Positions 38,601-50,600 of a stretch of 64,000 bases of DNA are shown in pieces. Positions within the stretch are counted from its first letter, which is position 1. The number at the start of each line of letters is the position of its first letter. Below the pieces are notes generated by a model. That model did no database searches. It was given only the letters and a program-made list of their open reading frames with translations, and had not been told where the DNA came from. The translations under genes were made by a program, and so were the position numbers. The DNA is from Galbula dea (Eukaryota > Chordata > Aves > Piciformes > Galbulidae). Location: positions 1,922,001 through 1,986,000 of the forward strand of contig VWZX01001949.1 in assembly GCA_013399015.1 (NCBI GenBank). The letters are read 5' to 3'.

Positions 38601-41600
38601 GGCCATGAGTAAAGATGTGTAAAATTAACTACCTTAGACAAGTTAAAGGGAAGTCACTCCATTTTCTACTGGAGTGTTGGGTTATTTCAATAGCCAGAAA
38701 TATATCCTCTCCTTCTTTGAGGAGTCACTTAGTCAAATTATTTATACCTAAGTTAGTAATGGTTTTGTTATCACCATTAAAAAAAAAAAGAATTGTACAT
38801 TTTCAAGCTCAGAACTTGACAATTCAGAATTCTTTGAATTGCACTATTAATTGTAGTTTTCCTTTTCTGTATGTAGCTGTGTAAAAGCAGTCCATTTGCT
38901 CTTTTCTGATGCATTGCCAAGAGGAGAGTTATTTTATTGTTTTCAATGATGAAAAGTTCAGATCATTGACAGCTTTTCAAGACTTGAAAAACTGAAACTA
39001 ATTGCATATTTACTCCTTCAAGGAATCATTGCTCTTAAATGTCAAAAATGCTGTGCTAATAAGCTTCTTCTGACACGCATTTGACAATGTGGAAAATGTA
39101 CTTCTGCTCGTTTTGTGTTACTTGTATATTTTTATTTTACTTTAATTTTTTTTACAATTTCTATCATGAACAGTTTCCAAAACCCAGTTCAGAAATATTT
39201 ACTGATAACAGATATCTCATGTTCAGTTTATATCTGTCAGTTGTGGTAACTTGTATTCAGTGTCTCTATGGTTTCTGATAAACCTGCAGAAACCCGAAGT
39301 ACTTGAAAGACACATTTAGTTATCGTGTCTTAAGTAACCTAATAGCAACAAAGAATATTAGTAGCTGTGTTTATTCCAAGTTCTGGAACTCCAGTTCTCC
39401 AGCTTCCCACTTGCCTTTTGCATTTTCAGGATTTTATCTTTGATTTATCTAAAATAGGAGGAAAACTGGAATATGTGCATGCTGTAATGAATCATTGCAT
39501 AATATTTTTACCATTGTTTATGAAATACAGTAAAAACCCCTCAGTGTTAGCATATTTTAATTTTAAGATTTCTTTAGTTCCTTTCAAATAGGCAGGAAGA
39601 GTTGCCATGAAGATTTCAGTCTTGTATAGATTTAGCAGTCTTGCAGCTTGTCTGACACACCAAGTCAGACAAAGTTATGCTGGTCTCAAGTGTTTTGAGG
39701 GTGTACGTGCATGTCAATGTTTTAAATTAGTATTATACATGCCCACTCCCCAGAAAGGTAGAATAAGCCTAAATCAATACATTTTTAAAGTAAAACAAAT
39801 TTTCTTTTTAGTCCAACAGGCAACCAGCTAAACTGAATTTATTGACCTGCCAGGTGAAGCCAAATGCTGAAGATAAGAAGTCTTTTGATCTAATATCACG
39901 TATGTAGCAATTTTAGTACCATCTTGCATTATGTGGGATTTCAAAAATGTCATTACAAGATACTTTGAGTAAAAATAAGGCTACAGTTCAAAGCTCAGGT
40001 CTGTGTACAGATACATACATCATGCATGTTGAGATTGCTCTGGTTTTAAAGATGAGTCGATTGGGTAACTCTTTTGTGTGTCTGTGTGATATAAATACTG
40101 CTCATTTGTGACAAGCCAAGAAATGTAGCATATGTGCTTTTCTTCTAAATTCAGAATGTTTAACAGCTTAGTGAAACATGCATAAGCTATATTTACCAGG
40201 AAATGGAAAAGACCTTTGGCCTCATCTTGTTTTTCCTTTATTGTCTGTTCCGTTTTTTGGGTACTGTTTGGGGGTTGAGGAAGAGAAGGAGACCCCAATT
40301 TCTCTTGTTATTTTATCCTTTTAAAACATACTTCTGTTTGTCTAAAATTGGTAGTGACTTGTCTTCTCAGCATTAAAGCTCTTGTGATTTCCGTTCTTCC
40401 CAATTTGATCTTGTATAGCAGATATTTGTATCCAGTCTGATTTTAATGATGAGTCAATTTACTATTTTCAGTCTTTGTTTGTTGTTGAATACTATATATA
40501 TAATTTCAACATCCCATATTTACAAGGTCAGTCTTATGAAACCTTTGAATGTGAGGGATAATACCCAGTTCATATCTCACCCTTTGGTTAATAAAAAGAA
40601 TTTTCTTAACATAAATGAAGGGGAAAGTATGTAATAGGAACAAACTTATTTTGCCTTTTCTGCTGCTTATGTTTCAGATTTGAGTTCAGAAGGGCAAACT
40701 TTGATTCATATGCTTATTTTGCTTTAATACCTCTAAACATAAGAAAATACATTTGGTGTAAAAGTTAACAAAATTTCACTATTTAATTTTTCTCTGGTTT
40801 GTTTTCTTTCCTTAAATTGTTTTCCGTAGCTATCCATAAAATACTAATGCAGCTGATTAAGAGCAATTGCTCTTAAAGGCTTTAGCTGCTGAGTAGATTT
40901 TAGTAACAAGTAGGTAGATATTTTTCAGTCTCTCATGTACCAAATGAAAAGATGTGTTTATTTCTTTCAGATAACAGAACATACCACTTTCAAGCAGAAG
41001 ATGAACAAGAATACGTAGCGTAAGAATTTTTACATTTTTTCAAGTTTATTTTGCCCACAGAGGTGTATAAAACCACACTTACAGTGGAAGTAGTTTTCTC
41101 AATTAGTGCAGGGCTGGTGCCCACTGGCTGTTTTTTTCTGCTGTTGTGACTCTATAAATGTAAATTATTTTGTGTCAAACTGCAGAGCTCTTTGGAAACT
41201 TTGTAATGTTAAAACCAAAACAAAATAAAAACCCAACCAACCAAAAACCCTCTTATATTGTTTAGTCTGCCAGCAGCAGGTGGTTTGTGTGCAGTTGCTT
41301 AGTGGGATATAGTAGATCAAGTTATTAGGGTTCGAATTAAATATTTTTAAATTATTCTTAAATCTTCTGTGTCAGCCCTCTCTTTTGCAGTTACAACTTT
41401 TCCTCCTGATCCTACCTTTTCCTTTAAATTAAAAATAATAAATAGATAAAAGATCTCTATATAACACATAGAAAATATTTACAGATAATGCATATTTTCT
41501 GCTGTAGGCCTAGAAATAAACATCAAAGCAGAGCTCTCTCAGATTTGTGTACTTCAGAATCCAGTATCTTGTTTCATTAGTGAGTGTTTCCAATGGGATT

Positions 41601-44600
41601 CTCTCCTTTAAAATGATCTTTCTTCCTGCTGCATCAGAATTAGTCATTGTCCTCCGAGTCACATGCAACTTTTTTTCCTCCTGATTATTGCTTGTGGTGC
41701 AGTCAAGTGTGTGTTGTGGAGAACATTACAATCTAATACTTATCACCTGGCAGTTCTAGGAATAAAGTTAGTAGTGAAGAGAGCAGCAAGTCTGAGCCTT
41801 CTGGGCTGCCTCATTCTAAAGGACTGTTACGTGTCCATATTCTTATGGAAGACAGTGTTTCTCCACGTGTATGTATTTCCTCCAGGCACAAGAAATGCTT
41901 CTGTGGTGTTTCCATTTTTTGGTAGTTTTGGGAGGGAATGGCATTGACAGTTCAATATTGAAAGGGATGAATGAAATGGGAAGGGTGGAGAGTTACTTGT
42001 GATGCAGCTGAATCTGTATTTTTCCAGTCATCTAGAGCTTTATGTTAGCTCTTAGAGTGCTGACTTGCTAGTGAAACTTATTGCATTCTTTCTGGGTATT
42101 ATTCCAGTAAGTTTTGTATTCAAAAAGAAGGTACTGTTGTTTCTGGTCAGTAATGCACTTGATGAGTCAGAAATCTGCCATAAGTTAGTTTTTACTGTAT
42201 TTTTTGGTTTAAAAGGTGAAGTTTGTTTGTTTGTTGGGGTTTACTTTTGTCTTAATGCATGACCAGGGTAGGCTGAGAATACATCAGTAAGTTAGTTCTT
42301 CTGAATGGCAATTCAATAAACATAGATTAACTGGCTACCTGTTGGACTGTTTTGGAATTCCAGGCTGCTTTTGTTTCGTATTAGAACTATAGTTCCCATT
42401 CATTTGCCACTGAAGTCCAATTTGTTACTTTAAAGTCCAGTGGCTGAGAAAATGACTTGTACTGGAATATTTTTGTGGCTGCGAGTTTAAAAAGTCTTAT
42501 TTAGCTAAAGAGCCATTAGTTGCATCCAAGTGTTGGAGTACATGCAGGCAAATTAATAGCATGCTAATTCTGTTCTGCTTGTATTGGCACTGTGGTCCAC
42601 CAGGAATTGTAATGCTGCTCAGACAAGTGATCTGTTTCTGAACTCCTTAAGTCACTCAAGTAATGATATGTACTGTGAGATGCACACAGAAACTTACTTT
42701 TTTCTTTAGGAAAATTTCTGCAGTATCTTTAGTTAATTGAATTTCAGGTACAAGTTCATGACTGTTAATGTGTTGATGAAAAACTACTATATAACCAAAT
42801 GTTCTGTTTTTCTTGTGCAGCCACTGAGCAGGTCCTAAATACCTTTATTATCTAAAGCGTCATATGAACAGCACCCTTTGACTTCCAACTTTATTGATTT
42901 AAGAGCATTCTGCAGGAACTACGTGATGTAGCTCCTTGGTTAGAGTTGTCATCCTCTTGTTCCAATTTCCACTTGACTCGTATGTGTACCTTTCTCTTGA
43001 CCCTTTCTTCTCCATCTTGTGTTTTGTCCACCCAGTTTTAGTGCTGTTTCTATTGTCTTTATTCCTTGTGCATCTATTGAAAAATAAATGCATAAGTAGA
43101 TTTTCAAATCGCTTTCCTTCCAGACTCATATCTAAATAGAGAGCAAAGCAAGATACATTTCTTTTCACTCTAGTTTAACTGACCTTGTGTATATTTTCTA
43201 GTGATCATTTTAAACTAGTTCCATAAAATAGTTCCTCAAACTACTTAAAAATAATAATTTTAAAAAGCAGATGTTTAACATACAAATCACTGAAGCCTAC
43301 ATTCTGTTACAGGTTTGTTACTGGTTCCCCTCAATGTTTTCTTTAGTCCAGTGCATTTCTTGATTTTAATGTTTTGGTTTTTTTTATCCAGCCAGCTGTC
43401 TGTTGACCTTTAATTACTGCTTGACTGCCCTCAGAATTCACAGTGGGTTATTACTTACTCTAGTAGATAAAGTACTGGCAAGAGGGGAAATGTGTGTGTG
43501 TGTGTATTTATGTGTATATTATAAGAAATGTAACCTCAGATCCCTAAAATACGCAGACTTTTTTTAACATATATAATAATATATACTTTCTGCTTTTTGG
43601 TAATTGTAGTAATTATGGATTGCACCAAGCATATTCTGGACAAGAGGTTTTAGTTCTTTTCTAACCTCTTTTGGAAGGTTAAGAGCATATCCATTTCTGT
43701 AGGGAACTGCTGCATTAGATTCAGAAATTTCCCTGTGAAGAAACGCACATCTAATTTCAGTCTAGTGTTCAGCAAGTTTTCAGGCCTTTTTTGTGCTTTG
43801 GGAATACTGATTTGGGAGGTCTTGATAATATCTGTGGCTTCTTCCATAGAAGAAGTTGTTTCTGAGTATTTGAAAAATGCTGTGCAATTCTTATGCTGTT
43901 TTTGCATTTGGGATGGGCTTTTATTGGCTTAGAAACACTGAAAAAACTAAAAGGAATCTGAATAAGGATTAATTTTTAAATTATTTGAAAGAACAGTACA
44001 AAGCATTATGAAAAGCTTTTTGACTTAGCTTGACACTGGTGGTATTGTAAAATAAAGCAAATACTTTTTTAAAAGGAAGGGGAAAAAAAGACTAGTGCAG
44101 ATAAGAAAAAAAGCAAGAACAGCAGTCAGAAGGCAATTTTTATGAACTTTTGACATTGGCTTAATATACTACATTTACTGATTTGAATTGTTTATTTTTG
44201 AGTGTACAGCTTGCCAGGAAGGCCTGGTGGACTGGGGACTTCTTGTATAAATAGCAGCAGTCATTAAAAATGTGTTTGTTCTTGTGTTGCTGCTGATGTC
44301 TGGGAAGAGCAGACACTGGGGTGCCTCTTGCTCTGACAGTTTCACAGATGACACTAATGACATGCAGCTTTGGACAGTGGGTTCCTTCTAGCTGAGGAAA
44401 TGCAACCAAAATAAGTGCTCTGACAGTTTAGAAACTCTCCTAATAGAAGAATCTGTGTCAAACTAACAGCTGGCTCAGTCATGTTGTGTTTATTTCAATT
44501 GCATCTAATAATTTTATAATTGTTACTGCATAGCTGAGTTTTATTCATATTCTGCCTTTGTAACAAACTAATCAAATTATAACCCTAAAAGAAATTGTCA

Positions 44601-47600
44601 ACAAATGTCAGAATAAATGGTGTCTGTCTGAGTTTAAAGTTTATTTTACTGTTTGTTTAACCAATCATTGCTGTAATATTAGAAACAAGATACTGCCACC
44701 TCTTATTTTTTTAGTAACATTGTATTTCATCAGAAAAATTGCAGAAGAATGCCATCTAGTGTGGCTTCTTGGATTTTATAATAAGAGAGAGATTAATTTA
44801 GATATATTGGTTTCAGCAAATAAACTATGGAGCAACTTTGTTTTCAAATATTCCAATTTCTCATTTATTTTTAAAATTGATTTTTCAAGATTTTTTAAAC
44901 ATTTAAGTTCTCAGATTATTCTGTGCCCATAAAAATTTTAAAACCATATGTATGAGTTCTATTACAGACAGTGCCTGTATATCAGTGCAGGCCTGGAATC
45001 TGTATTGCAAGGTTATATGCATAAATGTCACGCTGAGGTCTTTTGAAGTTTGTCTTTGCATCATTATTTCAGTGAGAAATTGTGAATTTCAATCTGAAGT
45101 TCTCCTGGTTTGTTTAGATGAGCATACTCATTTTAGCAGAGTCAGAATATTTATGACTGCAAATAACTGGGGTATTGTAAACAGGTGGACATTGCTGATA
45201 AAATGTGTATTTGCAGTAGATCTAAAAGCATCCAAAATCATTGTACCTGGAATTGTATTTTAACTTACTCTTTTTCTCAATTAGGCAACACTGCATCTGC
45301 AATGTGCTTCTCCTTAGTGTAACTGCTTTCCCCTCTTTACTTCCACCTGTAGGGCAGAAGCCACTGAGATGGTTTTCTTGTTGTTATTATGACAAGCAAT
45401 TGTGTAAACAGGAACTTGCACAGTGGTTGGGGGCACAAGGGGAACTAGTGTCTGAAACATCATTAAAGATTCTTGATTTGTTGCAGTCAACAATTGCTCT
45501 GAAAATTTTGCTACATATCAGTATCATTACTCTCATCTCCTCTCCCTTACTCCATTTGTTGCCATAGCAATTTTCATTAATTTGGACATTAGAGTCTGAT
45601 TAGTACACTGAGACCTGCATTTTGAAAGGCAACTAGATAACACGTTCAAAAATGCGCTTGCCGTCTCTTCTCTGAAGAGAGAGACGGACACTGGAGAAAG
45701 TCATTATAATTTTCTCCTTCAATAATAGGATAGACTTCAGGAAGATCTTGGGCACCTACTTTTAAAGCAGTTAAATTTACTGGAGCTCGATTGCACCCTT
45801 TCTCTTCCACAGCTTCTGCTAATTTGAGGAACCTAAGAACTGTACTGCTCTGACTTTAAAATGGTTCACCAGAGGGACTTTAGAATTGACTTTTTGTCTT
45901 TTTTCATTCTTTCTTAACTTTTCTCCGATCTGTCCTTTCCATCTCTCATTTTTTCCTCACTCAGTCTTTCCCACAATACAGTCCTTTCCTTTGTTCCCAC
46001 TAATATTTTGTTCCTAGCAGGCTTTCTACAGTTTATAGATTAACTTGTATTTGCAAATGCAGATCTTCATTAAGGTCTTTATCTTGTGCTAGATGGATAT
46101 CAGTATTGACTAACAGCAAAGAAGAAGCGTTAAATATGGCATTCCGTGGAGAGCAGAGCACAGGGGAAAACAGTTTAGAGGATCTGACAAAAGCCATTAT
46201 TGATGACATACAGAGATTACCCGGAAATGAAGTCTGTTGTGATTGTGGCTCACCAGGTATCTCAATTTGTTTGTCATCAACTTCTTGTTGGGAGCAAAGT
46301 AATTTCTTTAAAGAAGTGTTTGTAGAGTGCAAACTAATTTTCTAAGTCATGTGTTGGTCAGTCTTCAACCTGTTTTTAGAAGAACAAATATGACTTTCAT
46401 ACATCGGTCCCATTTAATTCACTAAAATATTTTTGTGTGTTGTCTGTGCTTACTTCCAGCAGTTCAAGCCCCTCTGGAGTTTGAACTGTTCTTGTTGCAC
46501 TGTCTCTAGATGCTTGTTGCACTTGAATGGAAGTTGCTTGGCATCACTGATCCTGTGCATGCTACTAAGTAGAAGTGAGTAATGCCTAGACAATGATTGT
46601 GGAAAAAATTGCCCTGGGCAGGATCTTACTCTGTGGTTTTATCTTGTTGTGAGACTACTGGACTTGCAGTACCAAAAAATATTGAGAGGCAAAATAAGTA
46701 GTCTTGTACAAAGAGTGAGACCCAGAGTTGGAATCCTATTAGATTAAAACTTCAGAATACAGAATTACAGGTCAGTTTTATGTCACTTAGAGCTTGAGAA
46801 AAGTTAACTTGTCGTAGAACTACTGAAGCAGTGAGGTAGTTGGCAGCAGTTACAGCTTTCACATCTAAAGAGACGCTTCAAGAAGGTAATATTAACTTGC
46901 AACTGAGTAGATAGTATGAATCGTAAAGGCACTTACTGATGCAGAACTGATCCAAATAAGAAATGTGTAGGTAATAGAAAATGCCAATAATTATGTGAAA
47001 TCATGGAACTGGTTCATTCAACTACTTTATCCTGTAAAGCTACAGAAACTTCGGATTACAGTTCTCGTTCATCTTTTAATTTAAGGTGAAGTTTTAAGCT
47101 TTACTTCTGCACCCCAGCTTGCTGCTTTAAAACTCTTGACTTAATGCTTTATTAGTTACAATTTAAGATCAAGAGGAAGATTAATTTGAAGACATGTATG
47201 TATACAAAATATGTCTGGAGCTTTTTCTTTTCCTTAAAAACTGGTCTTGCTTCTATGTAGCATTCATAGTATAAGATCTATTTGAATATTACATGCAGAT
47301 CTCCTCCATAACAGCACTTTTTTTATTTTTTTCCTGCTGGCCTAGCCAATGTTCCTTAAATTTTCTACAACATAATTCTATTTTACATAATGGAAAATAC
47401 TATGGTTAATCTTTTACAAAGAAAGACTATTTAAAGTTTAAGAAATAAAGTTTAAAACTTAGAGGTTGCCAACAGTAGAATTTAGGACATCTGTTCCTTT
47501 TAAAAACAGGAAACAAAAGCCTTACTTCCTACAAGGAACAAATCCTAAATGTATTCAAACGCAGTCATTAAGTATGGGTTTATAAGCCTAAATTCAATGC

Positions 47601-50600
47601 CTTTGGGACTGTCCCTAAAATCTGAGAACATAATTGCATTGATATCCATTTGTGGAGAAAAGTATGGAATATTCTTAGCTTATTTCCAGTTGTTAAAACA
47701 TTAAATGAAGAGAATAATTTCAGAATACATTGGGATTTCTTAGCACCATTGAAAAACCTTTTCTTGGACTTTGAATAAATATTTTGGTTTTCATTTCTAT
47801 AGATCCAACATGGCTATCAACTAATTTGGGCATTTTAACCTGCATTGAGTGTTCAGGAATACACAGAGAAATGGGTGTCCATATTTCTCGAATCCAGTCT
47901 TTGGAATTAGACAAATTAGGAACGTCTGAACTCTTGGTAAGTTTCTTTAATTTGAATTATTTTTTTTCAGTCAAATGTTGACCTGTATTTAGGAAGCATT
48001 CAAGTATATCACATAGGTTTAATTTCTTTCAAGGTATGGGTTTTGCAGAATGTTGTCTTCATATTTTTATGTGTATCTTCTAAGAGGGGTTTTACTGTTA
48101 TGTGTTATTGATGCTTTTGACCATTTGTTGCTTCTCATGTTCATTTCCTGAGATTTTGCAGAATTAATATTGACATCCATTGTGATTAGGGCCTTCAGAA
48201 TACTGCCTGTTATTAGCTGATCTTGACCCTAAATCAGAACAGTCTAAAATCTCATGTAATTAAAAAAACAAAAAAGAAAGCTAATTTAACTTGTCAGATG
48301 AGAATGACCTCTGTTAATCTTGACAGAAAAATGTTGGATGAATCTTTTCATTCAATAGCAGAAACATTATAACTTTAAAGTTTTATGAAAGGAATTTGAT
48401 ATGAGACTACCTAGAGGGTAAAAAAAAAAAAGGAGGAAAAAAAATGCAAACAGCAAAAAACTGTGGTTACAGCAGGTTTCCCTCCCCTGCTGTGTCTGGC
48501 CTGGGAGAAGACACTTGTTACGAAGTTTTATATGGGGAAAATTGAGAGAAGGTAGAAGGCATTTCTGGCTTTCTATATACATTTAACATTAACACTAGTA
48601 CTCATTTTGAAATCTTGAGTTGTTTGCAAAGCTATGTTGCATTTAAATCAAATTCTACTAAGGAAACTAGTTTTCCTGTAGGTCTGTGCTTCTTTCCAAA
48701 AGTAACTTCCTGATCACTGTACTAGCGCTGTTTCAGTGTTCATGCTGCTAGTTCCTTATTCTGTTTGAATACCAGAGGCAGATTGTCTTGAAATACAAAT
48801 AATTAGCTGTGACTGTGAAGCTTATTGTACAAGGTCTGGGATGATAGGTTTCACACTTGAAACCATTTTTAATTGTTTTATACTTAAATGTAGTCATGGT
48901 GCTTTAATTTCGCAGCTTTGTGTGTTCCATCTTTTAATTAATAGTGTGAAAAATTAATATTAATAGTCCTGGTTTTAGGTTGCTGGTAGACTATAAAAAA
49001 AAAAAAAAACAACCCACCACCACTCTAAGATATTTATGTTTTGGTTTTTGTTTTTTCTTATTACAGCTGGCCAAGAATGTAGGAAATACTAGTTTTAATG
49101 ATATTATGGAAGGGAATTTACCTAGTCCTTCACCTAAACCCAGTCCATCAAGTGATATGTAAGTCCTGAATCTCCAAACTTTTAACATTAAGTTTACAGT
49201 GGAATATACATGTAAAGTGTCTTAAACAGTAACCAAACCAGAGGAGGGCTAGGATGGCAGAACACTGGAGTTTTTTACTCTAACTCTGGAGTTTCTTGTT
49301 GTGCAGTCATATTTTAGCTACCTTATCTTCTCAGTGCAGAAAACTTTTAAGTTTGGGTTTAAAGATTCATTGAATCTTGAGTTTTCATGAGTTTTGCAAT
49401 ATATCCTCAAGTGACAAGCACAGTTGGACTAAATGATACTAGCTTCAGGTACTATCTGGACATGGTGATGAGTTTTTTATTCCTTTCCCTGTTGTAGGAG
49501 TTGCACAGAGAGCATGACAGATGGGGTTTTGCTAAGAAGACCTTTTAACATATTATGCTGTTTTCTGGATGACTTAGGATTTTTTCTTCTGTGCAGTTCA
49601 TGTTTTTCATATAGTTTTGAACATATAGTTATGTTTTCATGAGAAGTCAGACTTCAGGCTTTGTTTTTCCTTTGGTTTTAGCCCCCAGAGTCAGAGTAAT
49701 TTTTGTATGTAACAAGAAGGCAGGATAAAATTGAATATGTACTTGCTTGTGTGCAAGAAAGACATGATTATAATAAATGTCGTGGTCTTTATCTGATACT
49801 TTTCTTCTTCCCCTCTCAACTCCTGAGTTAGGCAAGGTGATTTTAAATTTAAATCATTGACCTATTTTTCTAAAAATTCTAAGCCAAGCTCCATTTTCAC
49901 ACTCCACAGGACTGCACGTAAAGAATTTATCACTGCTAAATATGTAGATCATAAGTTCTCTAGGAAGACTTGTGCATCTGCTGCAGCTAAACTGAATGAA
50001 TTACTTGAGGCTGTCAAATCCAGGGATTTACTTGCACTAATTCAAGTCTATGCAGAGGGGGTAGAGCTAATGGAGCCACTGTTAGAGCCTGGACAGGTAA
50101 GCTTATCAGGTAAACAAAACAGAATATTTTAAATAAGGTGTATTTGTAAAATGTTTAGGAACAGGTGCTACTGCCTCAGAAGCTGAAACAAAGGAAATAA
50201 GAGATGAAAAAGGTGGGGTTTTCATCCCTTTCCTTAACCACGGCATCCCTGCAGGGAGGGAACAGAAGACTGTCTGTAGGCATCAACTGGTCTAAAAGTG
50301 TGTGACATGCAATAGTAATGTCATTTACTGTTCTAGGTGCAACTATGGTGTATTGAAAAGCACCTGTTTTGCAGTATGTTTCATTTAGGAAAAGGCCCAA
50401 AGAGAGAGGGCTTGATTTGATGACTCAGGGTCACCTGATAGCACAGACAGTATCATATTTGCTTCTAAAGTGGTTGCTAAAGGAACACATTATCGACTCT
50501 ATGCAAGTCTCTGTTTACTCCGTATGAGGAAAGAGTAAATCTGATGCCTTCACAGCTGCTGCTGAAACATTTCCAGAAGTGCAATTTCTTTCAACATCAG

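Larger units (their letters stand above)
37111..39811 (+). other. ASAP1: Three ASAP1 introns around the PH-domain exons
   Basis: 37111-37666 (556 bp), 37768-38133 (366 bp) and 38204-39811 (1608 bp). AT-rich, with a short TA repeat near 37329. No gene or recognised transposon. Confidence 0.86.
39900..46092 (+). other. ASAP1: Two ASAP1 introns, 1.1 and 5.1 kb
   Basis: 39900-40970 and 41020-46092. A TG microsatellite lies at 43491-43505 and a short hairpin at 45661-45687. Several short open frames here (for example 41663-41947 and 45241-45567) show no protein family and no splice logic. Otherwise unique sequence. Confidence 0.85.
46257..49909 (+). other. ASAP1: Three ASAP1 introns within the ArfGAP region
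   Basis: 46257-47802, 47937-49066 and 49159-49909. Short A runs occur at about 48420 and 48996. No gene or recognised transposon. Confidence 0.86.

Noticed and set aside
41325..41345. gggttcgaatt, like a tRNA T-loop
   Set aside because: No matching acceptor stem, D-arm or anticodon arm could be placed around it.
45241..45567. 108-codon open frame on the + strand
   Set aside because: Composition looks like translated AT-rich intron with no domain, and it is not bounded by splice sites in ASAP1 phase.
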